Part shown: positions 47,588 to 62,500 of the stretch, piece after piece
How the letters are laid out: every line of letters starts with the position of its first letter
Position numbering within the stretch: the first letter of the stretch is position 1
From: Hydractinia symbiolongicarpus
Taxonomy: Eukaryota > Cnidaria > Hydrozoa > Anthoathecata > Hydractiniidae
DNA length: 64,000 nt
Assembly: GCF_029227915.1 (NCBI RefSeq)
Contig: NC_079879.1
Coordinates: 33,238,501-33,302,500, forward strand
Reading direction: 5' to 3'
Program-made: the position numbers and the translations under genes
The notes under the pieces: generated by a model
The model's database searches: none
Seen by the model: only the letters and a program-made list of their open reading frames with translations
Told to the model about the DNA's origin: nothing

Positions 47588-50500
47588 CTACATTTGGTGC
47601 ATTTGATCGTGATAATAAAAAACTTCAGCGGGATTGTGTGAATGTATGTTTTCCAGGACGGCTGGTGGATACTGCATTTGCATTTCGTTTCGTTGTGGTT
47701 TCGCGTTTGACTTTTTGTACTTGAAAAATACACACGCTAATACAATCAACACCAGAATTAGAATGACGACAAGACCACCGCCTACGCCGGCAATCATTGT
47801 CAATGAAGCTCCGCTGCTTTCATTTTTGGACTCTGAAATAGAAAATTCATTTTGCTTACCTCTCGTGGAAAAACAAGTTAATTTCATATAAAAGTGCTTA
47901 AAAAGTTATCTAGAAATTTCTGTATACATATTTTAAAAAAACCTTGATAAGTTCGTGATAGGATTTAGCACTTAGGAGTTCCACTAATTATGTATGACGA
48001 GTAAATATTTTGCATAAATTTACTATAATTATGCTTAACAACAGCAATTACATGTTTTAGAACTAGTTGATGACGTTATATTTTTAGGGCGAAACCTTTA
48101 ATGGCATATACCTGTTTCACAGCAGCTAAACTTGGTTAATGAAAGAAGGCACGTTTAATGTAGAAAAGCTGAAACAATTTTTAAAAGGTAAAATGCGTTG
48201 AAAAGGCTTCCTATGAGTTTAATTTAAACTTGCAATATCCCTTAATATACTATCAGCAATTCTTTCGTTAAATTTATGTTTATTCTACGCATTCAGAGTA
48301 TTAAAACATTCTCTCAAAATAAAAAGGCTACCAGAACAAATCGCTGTGTTGCATTTCTCTTTCTCTGTGCTTATTCCAGCACATTGCAATCCTCCATTCG
48401 TCGGTACAGGGTTGTTGCAATAACGTGTTCTTGTTCTTGTCCCTTCTCCACAGGTCCTCGAACAAGCATCCCTGTATCTCCAGGTACTCCATCCTCCATT
48501 GACTAAAATAAAAATGTAAAATAATAAGCTGAAACAAACTTTTTCGTGTTAATGCAGTAAATACGGACCTTGCGCAAGTTAACTTTATATAAAAGAGCCT
48601 ATAAAGTTGGCTACAAATTTGTATATATTTTAAAATCTTGATAGGTTCTTGATAGTATTTTGAAATAGGAGTTCCACTTATTATGTATGAAGAGTGAGGT
48701 GTTGTATTTAACTGTTTTGTTAAGCCAAGGCAGTTTAACGTTTTGAACATTGTACATAAGTTTTAATATTTAGTCACCATAATTATGCTTAACAACTGTA
48801 ATTACATGTTTTAGAGCTAGTTATTTCATATAAATAGCGTCAGTTTTGAGACATATATTTTGAGATTCCCAGATAACGTTCAAAGATCTGTCATATGAGC
48901 TCAACCTATTTATTTAAAGAAGGCAAGCTTTGTTATGTAGAAAAGCTGAAACAATTTTAAAGTGAACAGTATACGTTGAAAAGGCTTTCGGTGGGTTTAA
49001 TTGACACCTGCAAAATCCCTAAATAGATTATCAGCAATACTTTCGGTGAGTCTATGTATATTCCGCGCATTCAGAGTATTAAAACATTCCTTAAAAGTTA
49101 AAAGGGTACCAGAACAAGCCGCTGTGTTGCATTTCTCTTCCTCTGTGCTCATTCCAGCACACTGCAATCCTCCATTCGACGGTACAGGGTTGTTGCAATA
49201 ACGTTTTCTTGTTCTTGTCCCTTCTCCACAGGTCCTTGAACAAGCATCACTATATCTCCAGGTACTCCATCCTCCATTGACTGACAAGTAAAAAATATGA
49301 TAATTGCTAACTTTTTCGTCTTGATGCAGTAATTACGATCCTTACGCACAGAGAACGGGTCAACAAAATAAGGTTGTTACTTTCTGCACTTGTCTATTAT
49401 AGATACAACATTATAGATACAACCTCGATTCCAGGGCTCTTTTCTCTCTTTTTGATATAAGGACGGCGAGACAGAAATCTCGCCGTCCTTATATCAAGAA
49501 AAGAGCCCTGGAATCGAGGTTGTTATAGGTAAGTTCTATATTGCACGCCTTCTTGTTTGTAAATTGGATATGAACCTAAGTATTATCTAAATATTAAACA
49601 ACTTTTTCGTTGAATTTAATTAAGTTTTCATATTCTATCAACATGTATTCACATGAACAAGAAAAAGAGAATCTCCTACTTAATACAAATATGAAACGGT
49701 ATGCCTTATTAATAATATTCGCTTCATATTCGCGTTATCCCGAAAAATTTGTTCAGGCATTCTGCGAAGTCAAGTATAAGTGCTTGGTAGAGGCAGGCAA
49801 ACTTTGCCTTATCATTTCTTACTTTTGATGATTAGCCAAACGCGCGATATTGAAAAAAATGTAAGATATCAAGAACGCAAATGTATGCCCTTTGAAATTC
49901 TGTTTAGCTTCGAATATAAAATTTATTCGCAGTCTCGCAGGGTTTTAAAGATATGTTTTTCTTACGATTATTTAGAAAGTTATTCAGAAAGTTATGCTTG
50001 TAATTAGTTTCAACTCAATGAGCTTTATGTACTAAATTTTTGATTTTTATTGACTCGTGTACGAAATTTCTGTTCGCGGTTTTGATTTTGCGAGACATTC
50101 TTATTTCTCGACAGAATATATATCGTTGTCTGCAAAGTGGATCTTCTGTAAGCGAAAATAAAAGTATTACTGGTAAAGTTTGTTGTTTTATTATTTTATA
50201 CGCACTTTAATTTTCTCTTCCTAAAGTTATGCTTTAAGACGACGGTACATTTTTGCGCTAGTTGCGTTGACTCAGTTTACGTCTTCTTTGCATAATGTTG
50301 CTAAGGACCAGAAACATTACAAATTACACACTTCGCAAGTTGAAATATAAAAAAATAATGTTATTAATTGATCATAACAATAATAGAGGATAGAAAATAT
50401 TGATAGTATTCATTAACTTCTTACTACCCTATTGGTTAAAAGGGGTGAATTTATGATGGGTGACGAAAATTTTAGCCGACAATTTTTTTTTCATCAACAA

Positions 50501-53500
50501 AATTAATGGCTGTTAATTAAAGAAAATAGATTTTTTTAAAAAAAGAATTATAGAATCTTGTACTGAGAGGACACTTAATAAATATATATTTTTCGCTAGG
50601 TGAAAATTATCTGCAACAAAAGTTTTTACCGACGAATTTAATGATAAATTATTATTTTTTTTTTAAGACAGTGGCATCAGAAAGGATTAATAAAAAGACG
50701 AATCCTACCTTTGCACGGATAAACGCATTGAAAACTACTTGTTTCAGTTGATTGCAAATTTCCGTTCGTATAACATTGAAAATTGCGTGTGCATTTTGTT
50801 TTAACGCACCGCTTTTCATAGTTTGATAAAAATAGATTTTGACAAACTCTTTTTCTTTGAACGATTCCAACGCAATTAGCAGGGCAACTAGTGATGTCAA
50901 TCCATTCTGACCATTGGCCCAGCCCTAAAAATAAACAAATATTCAAAATAACAAGAATTCTTGAAGTCAGTAGTTTTTAAATAGACTACTTCCTACATAT
51001 ATTGTGATGATGGTTTAAAATAACCTCGATGACTTATATTATTTTTAATATAAGCAAGAAGATGTATAAAACCCTGGCCTAAGCATGCAGAAAATATAAT
51101 CATGTGTGACTTTTAAATCTTATGAAATCATTGCATGGCTGTTTAAGGGAACGTCATTTACTGTCTCCATTACTACTATATTTCGGTTTTCTAATAAAAT
51201 GACGGAAGCAAAATTGGACGGTTCTTTAAACAAACTTACTTGATCAAGTAAAACATAGTATGTTTAAAACTCGGAATAGTTCTGAAAGGAACAGCCCTTC
51301 TATCAACTCTTTTTCAATATTTACTACTTATGATAAGTCGTGATAGCGTAATTCAAATGAAAACGAGGTTATTTAAGAAAAATTCAGGACGCCAAGTATT
51401 TTTTTTTTGTTTCCAGATGCTGGTTCTTCAATTTTCAACTCGCACTTTATACGAATCGGAGCGTATACAGTTAAAAGGAGACTATTAGTTGTGTTAGTGT
51501 GACAGAAATGATGTATATTTACTGATATCATGTAGATAGAGATAAAAAGGTGATTGAACTCTTATGTTTCTATTGAAATAATCTGTCCACCTATTAAAAC
51601 CATTATATTTTTTTTGTAAAAACCAATAAAATGCACATCGCTCATGGATATTAAACAGATCATCCCACTTTCAAAATAACAAATGATAATGATTTGGCAC
51701 CTTATCTTTTATTACGCACAGGCATGCTTACTATGAAAGGCTTACCTTTTCTTGTATTTCCAAAGAATACTACTGATGTTGGTTTCAGACGAAGTTGTGG
51801 GGTGAGCGTACTTGTAAGGCGTGATGTTATGTTTGTAATGTACACACGATTGTCTGTGCCATGTTGGTTGATCCAGTATAGAAGAGCATTATGAAATAAC
51901 AAATCCATTGGAATGATGTTATTGAATTTTCTAATTAATTGTCGGCAGGTTCCATCGTAGTTGATCATTTCAATCCTGTAAGGTAAATGCAAGACGCTTG
52001 TGTATTTTTAAATATTTTGTCAGTCATTTTTAAGGTTATTACATAACTCTTAATTTTTCCATTTTTTCAATTTTTCAATTTTTTCATGGTTTTACCAACT
52101 AAATAAATACTAGTTTTTATGCTGAAACTTGATAAATGTTTACAAAGTAAACGTATTATCCATTTGTTTATTATCTTGTCCATTTTCGTTCCGCGAAAAT
52201 TACGTACCAAAATACCGTATAACATGAAATCTACATTAGTTAATAGTGCACCTATAGTTTGTTTACTTGCATTATTTGCAAAATTAGGTTGTGAAAAATT
52301 TACTATTTACTAAAAATTTACTAAAATTAACTATTAAATTTTAGTATTAATATGGGATAATATGATTTGTCTGCCAGTAACTGGGCCGTTATAATGGTTG
52401 GTTTAATATTCCTTGTATTAAAAGAGTTAGATAAACTAGCTTTGCATATGATATGGATAGGTAGGTAGGCAGGTAGGTAGTTCGTTTGTTAGCTATATGA
52501 AAAACGTTATTAATAAAACTGGTAATCACAATTAGTGATGTTGCCAACATATATCCTGTGTTTCTATTCACGAAATTTTTACATTCCTGATTTGAAAATT
52601 ATGACACTAATAATATATGGTTAATAAAAGGGGGGAAATGAAATTTTATGATGACTTTTAACCAATTTTATTTAGTAGACTTACCTTAAGTTTGTTTTCA
52701 GCCATTCAATTTAAAAATTGTTGCTGGCAAAAAAAGGTTGCTGGAAAGGTTCTGACTACTTTCCTAGGATTAAAAACAAAATCACAAGTAAACCATGTTG
52801 TCCACAAAAATTCTTGCCATGTCAAACGTTAATCAAAGAAAACAACGTGAAAGTTATTTGTTGAGGTCAAAAACGAAGTTTGTAGCTTTTTGACTATATA
52901 TATACACTTATGCATCCTTCTTTTTCCTTGTATCATATAAAATTTCTACATTTGGATGAGCTGTCTGTCTCTATCAAATCATCTCTATAATAATAGCTGT
53001 ATTCCTTTCAAAATAGCTGCGCGCAGCTTTTTTCGGAAAGTAGCTCAGGGCCCGATTTTTACGGACCTCCGTTTTTCGGTCGCACACAGCATAATTTCGA
53101 AATATTTTCGGAATTATTCAAGAACCGGATAAGCAACGGAAACATGCTACGGAGGTCATTTTAGTTTGGAGGTCATGTTGTTTGGTTCGTAAGTCTCCTT
53201 TTGACCTTTTTCTCTTCTAAATACTTTTTATCTATACGAATATTTATTTTTGATGTTTTCACATGTTAAGATGAATATATCGTCACATTTTTAGCAATGT
53301 ATAAATCTTAAACAAACCAATTTTCAAATTTTAGCCAGTTTGGTATATTGTTATTTATTTTTATGTTGATAAATAAAAAAAGGAGGTAGCTAGGTAGACC
53401 CAACTACCCAGCTACCTATTTTTACCTACTTCTAGCTAAAAAGTGAAAGTAGCCAAATGCAGTTTGGATGAAACACAATTTTTTATAATTCTTATGCTAA

Positions 53501-56500
53501 ATGCAGTTGGCAGAGACCACTTTTCATTGATTTCTTTTAAAACCGAAGCGTTAAGGATTTTTTGAAAATGGTGGTACCCCTATGTTCATGTATAACACGA
53601 TTCACCTGTTAAGCGCTCAGCCTGGTGTTAACAACGGTCTTTTCCTGTATTCTTTTTCAATCCGTTGTGATAAAAGTTATTAACCTACAATAAACGTTCA
53701 ACCCGGTGTTAACAACAGGGTGTTTTGTGTGTTTTTTATTTAAATTGAAGTTGCGATAAGTTTTTTTTGGAAAAGGCTATTATGGCTATAACGCATGTGT
53801 GACACCAAGGTTTAACAAGGTTTACTGAAACTTATCCGGCAAAGTAAAATAATATTGACTAATGTTTTTTTGTTATGACGGGGTAACAACAGGTGTGGTT
53901 TTTATTTCAGCTAAACTTGCATCAAAGTTATTTACATAAATTTTAAAAAATATGTTGCAACTGAAACACTATAATGTTGTGTGATCTTTACTCGATTCAC
54001 GACATATTCTACATACCTGTATTGAAGCGCTCCCATTATGGAGTTTTTTTAGCTGGATGAGGTAACGACTGGATTTTTACTGTGTTTTAACTTAAGTTTT
54101 TTTGAAAAGGGTATTATGCGTTCTCGAACCGCTGTCATGATTAAGGTTTGAACTTTCACGGAAACTTATCCCACAAAATAAAATAATATTGCCCAATTGT
54201 TTTTGCTGTGACCGAGTAACTCTGTTTAAATTCAGCTTTTGTTGCGGGAAAGTTTTTTTTGGAAATATATGTTACAGTCGCAACACTACAATGGTGTGTT
54301 CGCTCCACTTGATTTGCGACATACTGCAAACCCGTACTAAAGCGCTCCACCTCACCAGGTCGCACAGTTTGCCGTTCTTATTAAGCGATCCTCAAGGCGT
54401 TCAACAACAGTTACTTGTAGCTTAACCCGGCGGTTCGACGCCTGGTTTCCCGGCTTGTCTGTATCACAACAACCGTATTCTGTCCAGAATGGCTGCGCTG
54501 CATCTTTGTTTCCATCTTTCAGAAGAGTAATTTCATTACTTCGCGCTCACGGGCGCACAAGAATCCACAAGATACTGATGCGGGATATGTTAAACCCGTG
54601 GGTTCTTTTAAGGGGTAGGGTTTCTAAGAACATTAACATTACTAAGAATAAAGTTAGTCATGACAATGCTTAACATAAATTGATGATTACTGACAGTTGA
54701 TAAAAGAGAAGGTAATGACAGTAGGAGTGTGACGGTAACATAATCATAACAACCAATAATCCGGAAAACTGTCTATATCCATTGCAAGCAATAATGATGC
54801 AAATGCTTAAAAATTATTAAAAACGATCAAAAATATGCCATGTTCGCGTCCTGAAGTCTTTGCATAAAAAACAGAGATTCCACGATTTTTTACGAATGCT
54901 GGATACTTGGTTTCTTTTTAGAAAAAAGTGTAGCTACTCTGCGGCAGCTATAGCTAGCTTAACTGGCTACTGGCTATTTTACCTGTTTTACCAGCAAACA
55001 GTAAAACAAAACTGCATTTAATTTGGAGTAGGTAGCTAGGTGATTGGGTTTGTATATTTCGCGAAACGAATATTGATATGAAATAAGGTCTATTCAGAAT
55101 ACTGTAGCGTCATCAAATAAAAAAAAGCGTTGATGCGAGCAAAATTATAATTTATGTTTATTTATTCAAAATATAACACACTATATGCGTGCCACGTTTT
55201 CTGAAGAAAGGATTACCCCCTTCGTCAGAAGAGGCTTAAAAAACGCAACAAAAAAAAGGTCTAATGACCAGGAGTCCAATGATAAAGAATTAGAAATTAT
55301 ATTTGTACACATACGAATCAGTTGTTGTATCCGCCCAGAACAATTTTTCAGTCAGTTTATCCACTGTTAACGCGTTGGGTAATGATAATCCGTCTACGAC
55401 TGTAAAAGATATGTTATGTCTTGTGTCATAGCGTATGATGGACCGAGAACCTGAATCTGCTATAAATAGGTACCTAAAAAAATTCATTAGAAATTACATG
55501 TATTCTCGACTGATATGAAATAAGCACAATGGATGTTTATAAAGTGCCATCTCAAAAAAAGACAGCGGACGTGTTCTTTCTATTAATTAGAGAGAAAGCT
55601 TGAAGATTGAAGGCTACATTTTCCCTGTAACGTACAAGGCTCACGAACTTTTTTCGTTAACGTGTGACAAAATTTTGAATTTCGTTTGCCAATAGAAGGG
55701 GTCCATAACACATATTTAGCGTGCACGTTCTTTTCATTCGATTTAAGGTCGTCCGTATATCGAAACAATGACCCTTTTAGTAGGGTTTATCGTTTTTGAC
55801 CCTGGTTTTCAAGTGATCAATGTAACAGATGCTGTTACTAGCAATTCTGGTCACAAGAGAAGACGTCAATGATACATCCACCTGTTAACAATGACTTGCA
55901 GGAGACACCCAAAAACTAATAAACAACAAACCAAACTTACCCAAAACAAGATTCAATGTCAAGAGCTGTAGGTTTTTTTACGTTAAAGATCATCTTGTTT
56001 GGTCTTTTTCCATACACATCTTTCACAGCTTTAATTTTACCATTAGATTGTGCATAATATATCGTATTTGATGCTTTTTCAAATGCAACTGCCGTGATTT
56101 GCATTAGCGCTATAACAGATAAGGAATGACTTAGCGAAATGAGATTAAAAGGATGATTCTATTTAGACTTTTTGTGAGACAATATTTGTTTGTATCATTT
56201 TTTTCCTATATATATAATGTACAAATAATGCATTTATCGAAATAGAAAAAATAATACGACTTTTTTTAAGTCAGCTGCAATTATAACACATTATCGCTTC
56301 TTCAATTTTAATCTATTTACATACTTTTCAAAGCAAAAAAAACTGTTATTACTCAAAGTACTTTTCGAGGATTATAAATTTCTCTACTAATTCTTAGTTT
56401 TTACGTAATTACAATTACAACCAGATTTTGTAATGTTTTTCACAATCTTAACTAAGAAACAGAATTATGACTTACTAACCTACTATTTCTGACAATCTTT

Positions 56501-59500
56501 GCAGACTAGCTAAAAGTTTTTGTTGTTGTATATTTTGTGAGTAGTTCATTAGAAGAGGCACAGATGGAATTACCACAGAACCTTTGATTTTTTACACCAT
56601 CCATATCTTGGACATTTATCCCACTAACTTGGGAATTTCCAGTTTTGAAATTAATTATAACTTTAGCTAAGAATTCATTTTAAAGCCCGTAAAAGTTACA
56701 GCTGCATTCCAATTTTAGGTCGCCAGTCTAGGTAACCAGCTAGTCCATTTTTTCAGCATGAAATGTTACATTGCCACACCACTAGCAGTCTGGGAGAACA
56801 GGTAATTAAACAGTAATTGTTGAACACAACTATCTGTCTTTAACAGGCACACAAAGTTTTTATCATTGAAATGTTGCGTTGAATTAGATAATACATCAAT
56901 GAACACAATTAACACAATTACACACATGCATCTTACTGTGATCTGGCGCAGGAGCAGCAAAGACCGATAACTTACAGTCTAAAAAGGTCAACTAGTTGTG
57001 TTACGGATCACACCATAAAAGAGTGGATCATTCAAAGACAAATTCTTCACGAAATTGCTCTACACTTATGTAAAGTTCGAACCAAATTTTTCGCCAAAAT
57101 TAACAAGCTATTCGGCGAACTTGTAGCAATTCTGAGTTGACCCATTCGCGGGATAACCCTAAAAATGACGAAATTTACCTGGTTCTTGTCAATGATGATC
57201 AAAATTGGAAGATTAAATTTTCAACTTATCACTTTTAATGATCATCGGTTAGAACAGATAAATACTGTCTTTGTTATTCTGCTTACAATGTTATTGACAG
57301 TGTAAACAAGAGAAAAGAAATAATTTCGACATATTGTGATTATAGCTACTGAATATACAGGATTGGTTTCTAACTAGAAAGATGGTGCAGAGGAACTTCA
57401 CTTGTGCGTATTAGTTTAAAAAGTAGTAAAATAAACTTGCGAATACAATAACAACTTACTAAAGTCGAGCACAGTAGTTTTGAGATTTGCAGGTTGTATC
57501 ATGTATAAGGTAGATCCAAAGCTAGCGGTAGAGACGTAAAATAGAGTTTTCTTTTCAAAATCATGGGCCAGTGCTGAAAACTTGATAGATGTGGATCTAC
57601 TATAAAGATGTCCGATGGCAGTTCCGTTACGTAGGTAGGCTTGAATGACATTTCCCTGACTAACATAAAATGCTTGGTGAAAAGAACAAGTCTTTAAATC
57701 TGCATTGAGAGTCGCAAGAAAACCACAATCACATCTATAAAAGTAGCACGAAAAATAAAATTTATTATATTTGAAATAAGTTTCTGGGATAAAAATGAAA
57801 TGGGGATAAAAATTTTAATTGATGAAGTAATTTTTGCGGTACCACTTTTCCGAATATGCTTTCTTAAGACACGAAGTATCTATATTATAATACCCGTATA
57901 CGTCTGTCCGTCTGTCTGTCTGTCACGCAATATGGCAGCTCAGCTGGTAAGTAGCGAGACGCACGCGATGCGGTATAAAAAGGACGGAGAAACCCGTGGA
58001 TTTTTCCCCGGGCTAACGACTAATTTTTCAAATTACTGTTAACTGATATTTCGACCCATCGATAGAATTTTACACGTGACTTTATACATTTCGAAATAGT
58101 CATACTTATTTAAAAATCGGATAAATAAAAACAAAATTAAAGTTAATATTTTATTACCAGTTAAATTACCTATGGAAATAATCTAAAAATTTGCAATAAT
58201 ATTATTTAAGTAGTTTGATCCATCATTTAACTTTTTTTACCTCGGACAGGATTTTCCAAAAGAAAATTATGAAAATTTCGTAAAACATACTTAGCCATAT
58301 TATTGAGCATAGTGCATCTACCCTCGCAACCTCCATTGTTTTCTCCACAAGTTGCTATACGTGTAAATAAAACAAAATGGTGTAAAACACAAATTAAGTT
58401 CATGTTAAACAAGACTGTTCCGTATCGCAAGTTTTTTTAAAAAAACGCGGGCTACGACGGTACACTACTCGAACTATTAACCTCCGTCTGACTTCTCCAG
58501 AAAAAAATACGGGGTTTTTAAGGGTTTTTTGATGAAGTCGTCAAACTGTCAGTTCCAAGATAAGTGAGTTGTTCCAGCTTTCGCAAATTGGTCCATTTTC
58601 AGCCCCAGGTGGACCCTAGTTACCTACGTAGGACATTGATTTGCAAATTATTAAGTATAAATAGTCTGTCAAAATTGTCGGACATTTCTAAGCATAGTTT
58701 AAATTAAAAAAAATCCTCACCTGTGCAATTAGCTCTCCCGCAAGAAATCGAGCGTGTTTGGTTTTTTGTTTGATACCCATTTTCACCAACACATCTTAAA
58801 GGTTTCTTCTTACTTGTTTTCACACAAGCGGATTCGTAATGAAGCAGATACTTATTTTCACAAGAACGCATCTGTGTTTTACTTCCTGAGCACAATTTCC
58901 TACAGGTTGATACGTCCGTCCAAGCAGACCATTCCCCGTTTACTAAAAAACAGAGGAAGTATTTGCACCAAACTATTATTCAACTTAAAATAAAATTTAC
59001 ACAATTAAATTAAATTGTTTTGGCAGTAGATTAAATGTTAGACATGCTTTCTCGTATGTTTTGCCGTTGATAAAACTCGAAATAAACACATGTTTGACAC
59101 ATTTTTTATTTTACACTTCCTTTACACTCCCTTTATGATAAAAGAAAGGCCATGTGATAGCTACGGTTTGATAACTAATAAGAAATATTTTTATATTCTT
59201 CTAACAGTACTTATTCGATTATAAATAAATACTTTCAAATTAAAACTATTTGTCCACTCCAAAAACTTTTATGCAATTCTATAATAACTCTATTCTTAAA
59301 ATTTTACGGACGCTTTTCTCTTCCTGTGCGAAACTAGCTTTACATTCCTTTTGCTTTTTTAGATGAGCGTGATGTGGAAAATTAGAGACAATTACATAGT
59401 GATCAATTGTTGCCACTGTCAACGTATTACAACACATTGGGATACTGCAAATAAACCCCCGGAAATAGATTAGTTATTTGCGCAAAACATTTTTGTGGAA

Positions 59501-62500
59501 TTAAGTAGTTCTAACAAAATTATAGTTTTGAAACAATAGTTCAATTTACAAATTTGATTTGCTTGCATTTTAGCGAAACTTCAGGTATAGCATGTTTGTA
59601 TGAATATTAAACATGCTACATTCAGGTTGGATGTTTAAAAGGGTGTTTTAAAATAAACATTTCAGAATACAAGAAACTTACATTCTTGTGTATCGCCAAA
59701 ATAATCCATTTCTCCTACATTATATTGCAAGATCTTTTGGACAGTTGTTGTGCCTGTCTGCACTGAAGTGCTACGAACTGTGGTGTTTGATGTCCATAGC
59801 AAGTCACCTTTCCAAAACATCATTCCAAGAACTGTGTGGGGTTCTTTATATTGAGAAATTGTTTTAACACAAGAACCATCATAGTTAGCCATTTCAATCT
59901 TGGTTGGAGGTGATCTTAAACATAAAAATTAGCATCATGGTATGGATACGAATAATAAAAATTAAAATAGAAACTACATCCGATCCTTTGACGAATTCTG
60001 ATTGGTCTATTATTTGGGATCTATTTTTTACGCGAAAGATTGTATTTAGCATTTAAATGCAAACAAACATGGCAGTACACAGACTAAAGATCGAAGTATG
60101 CTCGCCTTTGATAATTGCGTGACTGAATTTAAAGCAGATAATAGAGGCTTTACATGTATCTACCAAAAACATTCACTGTTAGTACTTGATCATTTTTACA
60201 TAGATAGCTTTAAGTGTCACACAGGGCCCACCATCCAGGATGAAAGGAGCTGGCCTGCTAGCATAACCCCCCACCCCTATGCTAGCTAGGGGGGGATCTC
60301 ACCTCCTTCTTCACTCTGCTACCAGCTAGCTAAAAGTTACTGCATGTTATGTAAATGCTTATTCTCACAGCAGGGAAATATTTTTTTAGTAAGCCAGAAG
60401 GAAGTCAAGAAAGTATATAAGTACTAGAAAATATACAAATACTGTGATCTCACATTGCATTTTAGGAAAAAGCTTAGTGATAAATCGTAATAGCTGCGCT
60501 TTTTGAAGTTCTCTTTTCTATAAAAAATATGAATAATGTCCGCTTCTGACTTTAAACAAAAATTTGGCCTATTGTTTTTTTGATGGAATAAGTTGCAGGG
60601 AAAAAACCTTTTCCGTAAATTTCAAGTATTTTAAGACGCGAATGTTAATTATTTTTGGAAATGTAAAAGTTTATTCCTACAAAATTTTAACAATTTTTCG
60701 TTTGCACTATCTATATTTCTTTTTTGAAAGAGAGGCGAACTACGCACGGCACGGCTGCGGAATAAAAGTTTATGATGACTGTGTTGATTTTAAAGACCGA
60801 CTGGCATAGTCAGTTCTATAATAAATAAAATTTACTTGTTTCAGCCATCATAACAAAAAACGTCCTAAAAAAAAGACGAAGAATATTTTATATTGAGAAT
60901 ATTTGTAGGGTTATAAGAATTTGATGTTTTTCACAAAAAATCGTAAATTTGCACATAAAACATTGACATCATTAAAAAAACAATAGAATATATTTCTCTT
61001 TATTGTGATGGTCACAGGTCAATGCGCACAAAATAATGAATAAGAAAACTTAAAGATCAAAACAGCAAAAAATATTGAACAACAAGTGAAGAACATTTTT
61101 ATTATTTTATACTACTCAACGTAACAAATTGATATTTACTTTGCGAGTAAAGATAAAGAAAATAAAGATTCGTGAATAAAGATGAAGCCACCATATTGCG
61201 CGTTCGATTTGTTGTTGAATGTTTCCGCTCTGTATATTTATTCAAATTTGGCGCCATCTCATCATAACAAACTTCATCGTCCAAGGCTTGTAGTATGTCG
61301 CGGAAAAGGCACTCAAAACATAAAAAAATATTGTTGTTGGTCATGATAGATATTTCTTAAGTTCAGAAAAGTTTAAAAGAAGGTTCTAAAATAATGTTAT
61401 TATTATAGTACGTAAAATATTCTTGGTTATCTTAAGTGAAAGATCTTATTTTTAATGTTTACTGGTAAGTACATCCAAAACCTTTTTATCCTGTTTTCCT
61501 GTTATTTTTTATCCTGTACAGCCATGAAGATTTTGTAAAAATGTCGTTTGGATGATACTTAAATACTTAGTTATGAAATATAATTATTTATTTGTTATTA
61601 TAGTAGTTACCTTAGTTGATTTTATGATTTAGAAATCTATATTTTTTTTTTCGCTTAAAATTTATTTCTGGCTGCCACAAAATAGTTTTTTGTTCGCCTC
61701 TCCTTTAATAGAAGAACAAAAAATTGTGGTCGTGGTCAGATTATCGGAATTGTTGTAGCTGGACGTAAACAGAAAAATAAAAGCGTAAATAACCATTCCA
61801 AAAAATTTGATTATTTTTATTGTAATATATAGATAAAAGGTTTATTTAATCGCAAGTCACTTCTCGAAGATATTACAATCATTTGGTTGCTGTTACAGAA
61901 GTGATTTTTTATGAAACAAAATTCAAGAGAACAAAAAATTTAATAAAAAAGTAAAAAGAAAATGAAGTTAGAAAATCTGAGCAAACGGCTGAATTGTGGC
62001 AAGACTGCCTATACTTTTTGACTTGAACATAAGTTTGGGTCTGATTTAAGGATTTTACTGATAGATTTATTACAAATATATGATCATTTCTGTCGGCAAT
62101 TCTTTCTTTTTTGTAAAAGTGTATGCATTATTGCATTATTTTAATTATCTCCAAAAGGAGAAATTTTTCAAATCTTTTTCCATTTACTAAAGAATAGTGC
62201 ATTTTATAATATGAATAACGCTAAAGTTATAATGAATAAAGAGAATTTTTCGGATAACCTAAATATGGGTAACTACTTTTTCTTGATTTTGACTCCATTT
62301 GCAAATTTCACAAAATATGCTAAAAAATTCCTCAAACCAAAATGAGATCATTCCGAGACTCGTTGTTCTTATAAAACATTTTTTTATAAAAAAGTGCATC
62401 ATAATTTCACAGAAGATGTATTAGATGTTTGAGTTTACGAGAAAACTATATCGTGTTCACTGGTGTAACAGTTAATCCATAGCGTTTTGCCCGGAGCCGC

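Noticed and set aside
48276-48750. Overlapping open frames on both strands (76 and 140 codons)
   Set aside because: They are out-of-frame shadows of the TSP1 exon 48332-48502, whose true frame is fixed by its phase-1 splice sites and its near-identical neighbour.
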